Made by a program: the position numbers and the translations under genes. Source: Escallonia rubra (Eukaryota; Streptophyta; Magnoliopsida; Escalloniales; Escalloniaceae). Taken from it: a stretch of 64,000 bases of DNA. The notes under the pieces were generated by a model. The model ran no database searches. It worked only from the letters and a program-made list of their open reading frames with translations, and had not been told where the DNA came from. Location: the NCBI GenBank assembly GCA_033065855.1, contig JAVXUO010001184.1:806001-870000 (forward strand). The letters run 5' to 3'. Below are positions 56,359 through 64,000 of this stretch, one piece after another (positions within the stretch are counted from its first letter, which is position 1; every line of letters begins with the position of its first letter).

Positions 56359-57524
56359 AACATAATAAGAAAAAAAATTAAAAAAAATGTGGGATCTTTT
56401 TACAACCCCACAACGAGTCACTAGCTAGCATTAGTCATTCCTAGATTTCATGTTACTATCAAAATATTTTTCACAAACCAAAATATGGATTTCAAATCTT
56501 CTAAGAAAATAAAAAAATGAACCCAATGAAATTTATGTCCAAGCGAGATCCAAAGAAGATTTTATGATAGTTGAGGCCTTGTTTGTTTTGTTTGAATTTG
56601 TACTAATTTCATTTATTCGTCTAATAGAAGTGGTTGTCCTTGTAAAACTCAAGAATGCCCGGCCCCTAGCTAGAAGCGATGAGCAACAGGGGTGAAGACC
56701 ATTCGAACTGAGACCAAATAGAGCAGAAGGATCAAGTGGAGGTATTTTATGGATTTGGTCGTGGCTACCTTTATATGATTCTTTCTTTATCAGTGATTCT
56801 CTCCCCTCTTATGCTTTCTGTTCTTTCTCTCTAGCCTTGATTTTACTTTCCTCTCTTTCTAATCTTTCTTTCTCTTCCTATTTGATTATTGTTCTTATTG
56901 GGATGGCCGAGGTAGGGTATTTACACAAGGTGCGGGCGGAGGCCCTCGTAGGAACCCATATACGTTACCTAGTAGTTGATGGAAATAAGGCGGGTACCGC
57001 ACACCATCCCATTTCTGGCCGTCCTAAGTGATGAACAATGCGAGACGATTGCAAGATAGTTTCTGCTACCTCCGTACGGGGGCAGATTTAGGGACGTCCC
57101 TTTGGAGTGGTCAATCAGAAGGTAGGTGACATTGTCCCTCTAGAAGTGCGCCACATGTCGCAAAGAGAGTGGAGCTCGATGGTGTATGAAAAGGTACAAT
57201 CTGATTTTTAGTCGTCTCAGCGTGGTTCGCGTAAGGTTTTAACCACCGTGACACCTCCTAGTCCAAGCCGCCTAGCTAACAACTCACCCTCTTGATCCTA
57301 CGGGACCTCATCTATGAGGAGTCGAGGGCAACCTTCCATCATGCCGGAGCAAAGCTTCGCCTCTAAGTTCTCGGGGCTGGGTCTGATGGCCTGCACTTCA
57401 AGGTCAATAATAAAGATCGTGATTTAGGGATATAGATCTTTAAAGATAAGAAATATGGGCCCCTCAAGGCTGATGCCTTTCGAGGGACTTCTTGACCGTC
57501 AAGTAAAGAGTAGTATTTCTCTCT
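56359..57524. other. Intergenic sequence, probable retroelement remnant
   Basis: About 56640-57500 is less AT-rich than its surroundings and contains phrases such as CGGGTACCGCACACCATCCC. It looks like decayed LTR or leader sequence. No domain or LTR pair was found. Confidence 0.4.
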
Positions 57525-57974
57525 TCGGAGGTGTTCGGGACCCATATGCCCTGTACAACACAGCCAGATACGTACATCTAATAAACGACCATTAAGGGAT
57601 CATTGCAAGTGGCATCTCACCACTACATATACGCATAGTAACAAATTCGGTATTCGGGAATTATTTGGTATGTGGCAATAATCCGGAATTCGGGAATTAT
57701 TCGGAGAATTTCGTCATTGAATCGGTAATAATTCGGTGTAATAACAAAATTCGTATTGTAAATCGAAAATAATTCGATAATTAATCGTACAAGTTACAAT
57801 GATTTTTAAGTGTATAAAATTTTGTAAAGTATGTAACTGAAATAACAAAAATATAAGAAATCTTTCATTCTTTAAGTGATGGGTAAAAAAAATAAGAGAG
57901 AATGTATGGCTAGTGTGTTATCATTATGTGTGGCTTACTGAATATGTATTATTTTGCTGAGTTTAAGCAACAAA

Positions 57975-58870
57975 CATGGGGTGGTGTGATGGCACAATCA
58001 GTATTATTAAAGGCGCAGGCGCACCTAAGGCGCAAAAGGTCCCTGGAGCCTAGGCACAAGGCGAAGCGCGCGCCTTTTTGAAGCGAGGCGCAATATTAAA
58101 ATAAATAAAAATTAATACACTAAAACAATAAAATTGTGTAATTAAAAAAGAAGAACACGATAATTAACAAACTTCCAAACACTAGAAATAATTTCAAATT
58201 CCATCACATCATAATTTAACAAGTTTCCGACATATTTGCTAGTCTTGGTTCATCTAAAGGCTAACTTGGTTATTTATGTGTGTTAATCTTCCTCATTAGT
58301 CATTGGCATTGAGAAGAGCATTGAGATGATTAGCAATCACGAGTTAATGGGGTTTTTGGATTTTTGTAGTAGTCAATAAGATGAGTATATCCATGAAGAG
58401 ATTGAGCATAGAAGTAAGGGACGGCGGCGGAGAAGGCTTGGCGACTACCGGATGACTCACCGGAGCAAGGGACGGCGGCGGCTAGCTGACACTGAGATTT
58501 GAGAGCTGATTGACTGAGTCGTGAAAGCTATTTTTGATTTGGGCATTTTTAGAGTTAGGTTTAGTGTATTAGTGGAGTGGAGCTAAAACCAAAAAAAATA
58601 AAAAATCGGAAGAGAAATGGACAGTCCACATTTTGTGAGCCTAGCCATGTGCCTCCCGCCCCGCTGTGCGCCTAGCGCCTTGGCGCCTAGGCTCACTAGA
58701 CGCGTGCCTAATCGAACGCGCTGCGCCTAGGCCTAGGCGAGGTGCGAGAGGGGTGCACCTGCGTGCGCCTTTTATAACACTGGGCACAATGCTTTGGCAA
58801 CAGTTGGAGTTACCCGAGTTCGAATCCCACCGGCGGAAGCCTTGCTTCTATCCTTTTTCAAGGAAAAGGA
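57975..58870 (+). mobile_element. Possible tRNA-derived SINE split by a hAT MITE
   Basis: GTGGTGTGATGGCACAAT before the inner hAT and GCTTTGGCAAC...GAGTTCGAATCC (B box, 58816-58827) after it join into a tRNA-like head at normal A-B box spacing. No clear tail or target duplication, so this is tentative. Confidence 0.4.
57999..58782. mobile_element. Nested hAT MITE (AGGCGC family)
   Basis: 784 bp with perfect 8-bp target duplications GGCACAAT (57991-57998 and 58783-58790). The terminal repeats start CAGTATTATTAAAGGCGCAG and, inverse of the right end, CAGTGTTATAAAAGGCGCAC. GC-rich GGCGC and CCTAGGC words fill both subterminal zones. No coding capacity. Confidence 0.92.
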
Positions 58871-59210
58871 GGAAGAATTTTAACTCGCGACATATTCGCG
58901 AGATATCGCAATAAATTCGTCAATATCACGATATTCGTGAGATATTCGCGAATCCTGCAAATAATCGCGAATTTATCGCGATTAAGACTTTCTAGAATTT
59001 ATCGCGATAAATTCGCGAATATCGCCAATAAATCGCGAAATTTGTTACTATGCATATAAGTGATGGATATTCACCGGCGACTAACGACTGATCCTAGATT
59101 GCACTTAACGTCTAAGACACAAGTTATCTGAAAAAAATGACAGTTGAATTGAAAAGGTTATCTCATATATATACGTATGTAACTCGTACTTTCTTTTGCA
59201 ATATCTCCGG

Positions 59211-59821
59211 TTAGCCCACCTACACATAGATCCATGGATATTTACAGTATATGTGTCACCGTTCGATTAGACGTCTAAATACATCTCAAACTAAGCAACT
59301 ACAAATAGAACTGATGGGATGGTTTATATGTCAGATAACGGCCACTGACTTTACATATGAAGCTTGCAAACCCAATTCTGTCGGAGATAATAACATGCAG
59401 TGCTACATTTCATACATTCAGCATTGGAGCAGGAGTTGAACACGATTGATATTGATCTGTTGTTGGACCCTCTAAAAGATTTGTTGTCGATCGATGGGAG
59501 ATCTTGATTTTTCTATTTTGTTTTTGAGATGCCTTGAATCAAACTGCTTGACCTAGGGAAATTCATAGAGGAAAACGAGAACAATTGACTATCGCTAAAA
59601 GTCAGATTACGAGTACACATTGTATGTTTGGAAACTGTCGCTGCCAATAAACCCGAAACCAGCAGTTTTTTTTGGGCATAGGAGTTCAAGCAAGAGCCAC
59701 TTTCCTCTTCTCTAACTGGCCTCTATCTATTGGTTAAGGCTCGCTCTTCATCTCTTTCGCTTTGAGGGCGGTTTTGTAGTATCCCATGCCCTTAGTCATT
59801 ATTCAAAATCGGGATTAAGGG
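59211..59821. other. Intergenic sequence
   Basis: No gene recognised. The last eight bases (59814-59821, ATTAAGGG) are the expected left target duplication of the following hAT element, but no partner copy is visible to the right. Confidence 0.5.
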
Positions 59822-62500
59822 CAAGGGCGGAACCAGGAATATTTTTTAGGGGGGGCAAAAATTATATGTCCGATACCAATTTTTTTTTAAAATAATATTA
59901 AAAATAAAGTGTACTTATAAAACATACAAAAAGTATTATTAAGTTTCACGAGAGTCATTAAAGACTATTTACAAGTACAAAAAAAAATACAAATACAAAT
60001 TATACTCCGAACATTTACAAGCAAAATTACTAAATTACTATTCGATGAGGCCCCGAAGATTGGTAGCGATTGATAATAGCCTCGTTCCCAATAGTTTTGA
60101 AGACATCTTTCTCAATGTAGCAAATCAAACTATCATTCATCCATTCATCTCCCATTCGATTCCGAAGTCGAGTCTTTATTATCTTCATTGTAGAGAAAAC
60201 CCTTTCCACAGTAGCAGTTGCAACAGGCAAGAGTAAGACCAATTTTATGAGCAAGTACACCAAAGGATATATCACATCCTTTTTCAACTCAACTAACTTC
60301 ATAGCAAGTTCACCAATTCCCTTTACATCATAAAACTCTTCACATGACCGCACATCCATAATATAAGTCTCAAGCTGACTTCCAAGTATCATAAGTTCTA
60401 TTGGAGAAAAGTCATATGGATAAAATCGTGCAAGGCGTATCAATTTCTGCTTATTAAAAGCAGAAAAATCATCACTTGGATCGAGGCATGCCATACAAAT
60501 AAGCAACTTTGTAGTTACCTCATTGAAACGATTATTCAATTCACTGATTTGCAAATCAACAACAGCTAAAAACGTATCAATACGATAGTGATAAAGATTT
60601 GTACCTTCTTCAGCATTACGTTTTCGCCTTCCCGAGGTTACAAACCTCGCACTCATGTCCAATACTTCAATCTCATGTTTTACACAAAATCCTGAAACCT
60701 CTTCCAACAAGTCTTCCCACCCATAATCTCTCAAGCTCTGCAATTGTTGCTTTGTTATGCTTACCAAATTCATTGCATTCACAATATTTTGATCTTTCTT
60801 TTGCAATGCTTGTGAAAGTTTGTTGGTTATCCCCAAAATGGTCTTCATCAAATGCATGTTAAAGGCAAAATCATAAGTTGGCACCGTCCTCAAAAGGCAC
60901 AATGCTTCACCTCTCTGATCATAATCTGTAGCATCGTCAGCAACCTTATTAAGCACGTCTATCACTGAAGCAAACATAAGAATCAAAATGCACCAAAATG
61001 TGATCCCCAACGGGTCTCTCCTGCTCTTTTGATGCCATGTTCCTGATTTAAACCCCGACCACTTGTAATATCACCATTTGCAAGAGCATGAATAAGATGA
61101 AAGGCTTCACTTTCTCGAAGAGCATCTTTTCGTTTGCATGAGACTCCCACTGTGTTTACTACCCTAGTAACCAAATTAAAGAGTAACGAAATCTGATTGT
61201 GTTTCTTTGCAACGGCTACAAGAGTTAACTGAAGTTGATGAGCAAAACAATGAATATAATAAGTTGTTTCATTCTCCCTTTGAATTAAGGCTTTAAGACC
61301 ATTGAATTCACCTTGCATATTACTTGCTCCGTCATAGCCTTGTCCACGAACTCTTGAAATACTCAATTCATGCATTGAAAACAAACCATCAATCGCATTT
61401 TTCAGTGATAAGGCAGCGGTACTTTCAACATGGACAATACCAATAAAACGTTCAACGACACGTCCTCTTTTATCCACGTATCTCAAAACAACTCCCATTT
61501 GCTCTTTGACTGAGACATCACGACACTCGTCAACTAAAATGGAAAATAATTCAGTTTTAATGTCTCCAACAATTGCATCTCTTATTTCTCCAGCAATGGC
61601 ACTAACAATTCCTTTCTGAACTTTTGGTGATGTCAATTTGAGATTCTGAGGCGCATTTGACAGCGTGACTTTTTTCACACACTCATTGTGATCCGAAAGG
61701 AACTCTAAAAATTCTAGAAAGTTTCCCTGATTCTCAGATTCGTCAGATTCATCATGCCCACGGAAAGACAAACCCTGACGTAAGAGCAACCGAATGACAT
61801 CAATTGATGTTGTCAAGCGAGTACGGTATTGAACCTTACTGTCATTTGTTTGCTTAGACAAAACAACTTCAATACTCTGCTTCGGGTTATCAAATGCTTG
61901 ACACTTACTTAAAGCAAAGTTGTGTGCACTATCGACTTCTCCAACATGTTTTTCGAATTTTTCCTTCTTTTTCCAATCATTAAAACCATGACTGACAAAA
62001 GTACCACCACCCCCTTGCTCTCCATGAGCACTACTAAATAAGTAGCAACATAAACAATATGCTTCATCTTTTGCTACACTATACTCCAACCAACTCGCAT
62101 GATGGTCAAACCAAGAAGAAACAAAACGACGAGATTGTTTCCCGAATTGTGTAAATGGAAAATTGTGGCTACGAGGTTGGCAAGGACCTTTCGACCAATA
62201 TGTTCGTCGAACTTTATCTCGAATATTGGGACTATAATCCATAATACTCGGACGTAAGCCAGGATCCGCAATAAGTTCATCAGAGTTGAACTCATCACGA
62301 ATTCTACTTGAACCCCCGAAATCAACATCTTGATGCACAAAATGAGCCTTGTCCGTTACTTTTAAAGTTGAAGACTGTAGAATACTATCTTGATTAGGCT
62401 GCGAGGATTTTCCTAGCTTTTTAAAAAAACTTATCCATTCTGGAAAAAAAAACACACGCACATTGGAATAAAATCTCAATATCTCAACACAAATTCACAT
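59822..62500 (-). mobile_element. hAT element with transposase, right end not found
   Basis: The left terminus CAAGGGCGGAACCAGG, followed by a run TTTTTTAGGGGGGGCAAAAA, matches the ends of the non-autonomous hAT copies at 1861 and 47686. The transposase reads toward this end. I could not find a matching right terminus before base 64000. The right limit given is only the start of the coding region, so the element may be truncated or extend further. Confidence 0.7.
60030..62479 (-). pseudogene. hAT transposase, TTF zinc finger / DUF4371 type, one frameshift
   Basis: The cut-and-paste DNA transposase would act in the nucleus. The first frame (62479-60983) has a TTF-type zinc finger region (TYWSKGPCQPRSHNFPF to DEAYCLCCYLF), DUF4371, the acidic block DECRDVS, the GQGYDGASNM block and YIHCFAHQLQL. 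It ends just after TRWGSHFG. The second frame (61010-60030) continues with CILILMFASVIDVL and the hAT dimerisation domain (VATATVERVFSTMKIIKTRL, then WMNDSLICYIEKD). A single indel between about 60985 and 60997 explains the shift. The two frames sum to a typical family length of about 800 residues. With no other stop it was active recently, or the shift is a sequence error. Family members are usually named zinc finger MYM-type-like in plant annotations. Confidence 0.9.
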
Positions 62501-63573
62501 AGTTAAATAACTATACATATTATTATATTAGCATATTACACTAAATTTAACATATTAAACTAAAATATAAATGTTAACATATTATCATATTAAACTAAAA
62601 TATAATCATTACCTGCTCTAAAGCAACTCTATTTCTTTTGGAATTTGCTTACAATATGTATTTAACGGTTCAAGACACAAAACAAATCAAGCATAATTTA
62701 CTTGCACTATCGAATGACAAATGTGATTATGTCAATCTCTAATTTCAAAAAAACAAAGAAAAAAATAGTAGATCAGAATCTACACAAACTTAAAGGTGGG
62801 TACACGTATTTTGGTGGCAAAATGGGTTGGTGGGTTTGGTTTGGGTCTAAATTAAATAGTTTGCATACAAATGGATGACTGACCCATCTCGACACATATA
62901 GTTATAGGTTAAGTGAATTATTTTGTTATGGGTTAAGTGGATTATTACAAGCAAATGAGCGATATACATTCATTTGAATTTTTTGAACTCTCTCCTTAAC
63001 TTTACTTTTGCCAATGTCTCGAACCACCGTCACATCTGTCGTTGCCGCAACAAACGTGCCCACCTTTCCCTCCGCCACACTAAACCACCTCAATACCCAC
63101 AACTACCAATGCCATGACACAATCGCCACTACACTCACAACAAAAACAACCACCACCACCACCACCACCACCACCGATTCCCCTGTCGCCAGATCCATAA
63201 TCATCACTGTTGCCGCAGTTTTTCCACCGATATCATACCCACATCAACCACCACCAGTCTACCACCATAAACACCAATTAATGTCGTCAAAGACGTCCAT
63301 AGTTGCTTCCTATGGCATCAGTGTAAGCACAACGGCCGCACTCGACATGGTTTGCTCCAATATCACAAGCAAGGTTGCGAATATCACTCGGTCAATCGCT
63401 TATTATGATGGGCATGTGATTGTATGCCGGTAAATGTTTGAAAAGGTACGAAATGATTTCCATTCACACTATATTGGAGGGTAAAAGCTTCACACCACTA
63501 AGAGACTTGAACCCCTCTTTTGTCTTGGAAAAATGAGAAGGGTACTACCATAGCTGGAACTCACTTGATAAAT
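62480..63573. other. AT-rich then low-complexity sequence
   Basis: Repeated ATATTA/TAAACTAAAATATAA words at 62510-62610. An ACC microsatellite at about 63147-63175 lies in a CAC-rich block that gives a Thr-rich 141-codon frame (63008-63433) without a domain. No gene supported. Confidence 0.5.
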
Positions 63574-63807
63574 GATGTTAGTGCACTCGAGAAATGACAG
63601 CTTCTTTTGCTTTGGCTCTTTAACGGAGGGGTTCGGGACCCATAGCCGCTAATCCCGTGGAACAACGCGGCCACATACATACATCTAAATGATGTTAGTG
63701 CACCCGAGAAATGACAGCTTCTTTTGCTTTGGCTCTTTAACGGAGGTGTTCGGGACCCATATGCCGCTAATCCCGTCGAACAACGCGGCCACGAACGTAC
63801 ATCTCAT
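63574..63807 (+). repeat. 117-bp tandem duplication
   Basis: Units 63574-63690 and 63691-63807 share GATGTTAGTGCAC, GAAATGACAGCTTCTTTTGC, GGTTCGGGACCCAT or GTGTTCGGGACCCAT, and CGCGGCCAC with few differences. The second unit runs into the dispersed repeat also seen at 57525. Confidence 0.93.
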
Positions 63808-64000
63808 AAACGACCTTTAAGGGTCATTGCAAGTGGCATCTCACCTCTACATATACGTGACGGATATCCATTAGCGACTAACTACTGACCCTAAATTGCA
63901 CTTAATCGTGTGACACACAAGTTATCCGAAAAAATGGCAGTTGAATTGGAAAAGTTCTTCCATCTATACACCTATGCAACTCTTACTTTCTTCTGCAGTA
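63735..64000 (+). repeat. Dispersed repeat, uninterrupted copy (runs off right edge)
   Basis: Collinear with 57525-57633 plus 59053-59210; see that entry. It supplies the empty site for the hAT element at 57634-59052. Its full extent and class are unknown. Confidence 0.8.

Larger units (their letters stand above)
57634..59052. mobile_element. Non-autonomous hAT element (CATAGTAACAAATT family)
   Basis: Perfect 14-bp terminal repeats CATAGTAACAAATT ... AATTTGTTACTATG, with 8-bp flanks CATATACG (57626-57633) and CATATAAG (59053-59060) matching at 7 of 8. The related repeat at 63735 has the unoccupied site. Both subterminal zones have clustered short words: AATTCGG/TTCGGGAATT on the left and TTCGCGA/ATCGCGA on the right, as expected for hAT transposase binding arrays. 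Another hAT element and a tRNA-like B box lie inside. No transposase. Confidence 0.87.
57525..59210 (+). repeat. Dispersed repeat, interrupted by a hAT element
   Basis: 57525-57633 and 59053-59210 together match 63735-64000 in order (GGTGTTCGGGACCCATATGC, ATTGCAAGTGGCATCTCACC, then GATTGCACTTAA, ACACAAGTTATC and ACTTTCTT). The hAT element at 57634-59052 splits this copy; the copy at 63735 is uninterrupted. Confidence 0.8.

Noticed and set aside
47686..59821. Single large hAT between the ends at 47686 and 59822
   Set aside because: Both ends are in the same orientation, so they cannot be the two termini of one element.
63008..63433. 141-codon Thr-rich open frame
   Set aside because: It is produced by an ACC microsatellite and CAC-rich low-complexity DNA, with no domain.
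1..64000. CRISPR arrays, bacterial operons, rRNA or tRNA genes
   Set aside because: None seen; this is plant nuclear DNA. The tRNA-like boxes belong to SINE-type sequences.

Overview
The window is nuclear DNA of a flowering plant, almost certainly a eudicot. It has GT-AG spliced genes, a TIR-NBS-LRR immune receptor (a class missing from grasses), long AT-rich intergenic DNA, and plant-type transposons of most classes (hAT, PIF/Harbinger, Helitron, Mutator-like, Ty1-copia, L1-type LINE, SINE). I cannot name the species.

Four host genes can be supported. (1) The first exon of an eIF(iso)4E cap-binding factor lies on the minus strand at the left edge; the rest is outside the window. (2, 3) Two tandem caleosin/peroxygenase genes lie on the plus strand (6715-9539 and 10560-16155). 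Both have six exons, exons 2-6 have identical lengths, and both reading frames are intact. (4) A five-exon TIR-NBS-LRR gene with a C-JID domain lies on the plus strand (28004-32330).

The rest is mainly transposons, many nested. The main structure is 32268-37446. A non-autonomous hAT element (32276-37438) sits in the last exon of the TIR-NBS-LRR gene with a perfect 8-bp target duplication (GGTATGAG). It has replaced the last few codons with transposon-derived codons and pushed the former stop about 5.2 kb away. Inside it are a PIF/Harbinger MITE (32331-33061) and a Helitron (33786-37361). A sister hAT copy at 1861-4341 keeps the empty sites of both nested insertions, which fixes their boundaries to the base.

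Layout: 1-336 eIF(iso)4E exon; 1861-4341 hAT with nested MITE; 4576-4894 foldback MITE; 6.4-16.2 kb caleosin pair; 17.6-21.1 kb 5'-truncated LINE with an inserted TIR element; 21.1-24.2 kb decayed repeats; 24306-24440 SINE; 24508-27450 Harbinger element with a broken Myb-like ORF1; 28.0-32.3 kb TIR-NBS-LRR; 32.3-37.4 kb nested stack; 37.9-40.2 kb decayed repeat of about 690 bp; 40.5-41.5 kb TIR element; 41528-43319 Helitron; 44278-46336 two adjacent TIR elements; 47.7-49.8 kb orphan hAT end, UDP-glucose 4-epimerase fragment and Harbinger transposase fragment; 51468-56353 complete but dead copia element; 57.5-59.2 kb repeat split by nested hAT elements; 59.8-62.5 kb hAT element with a near-full-length transposase broken by one frameshift; 63.0-64.0 kb low-complexity and tandem repeats.

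The hAT transposase near 61 kb has a left terminus resembling those of the non-autonomous hAT elements elsewhere in the window, so its family may have mobilised them. That link is inferred from terminal similarity only.
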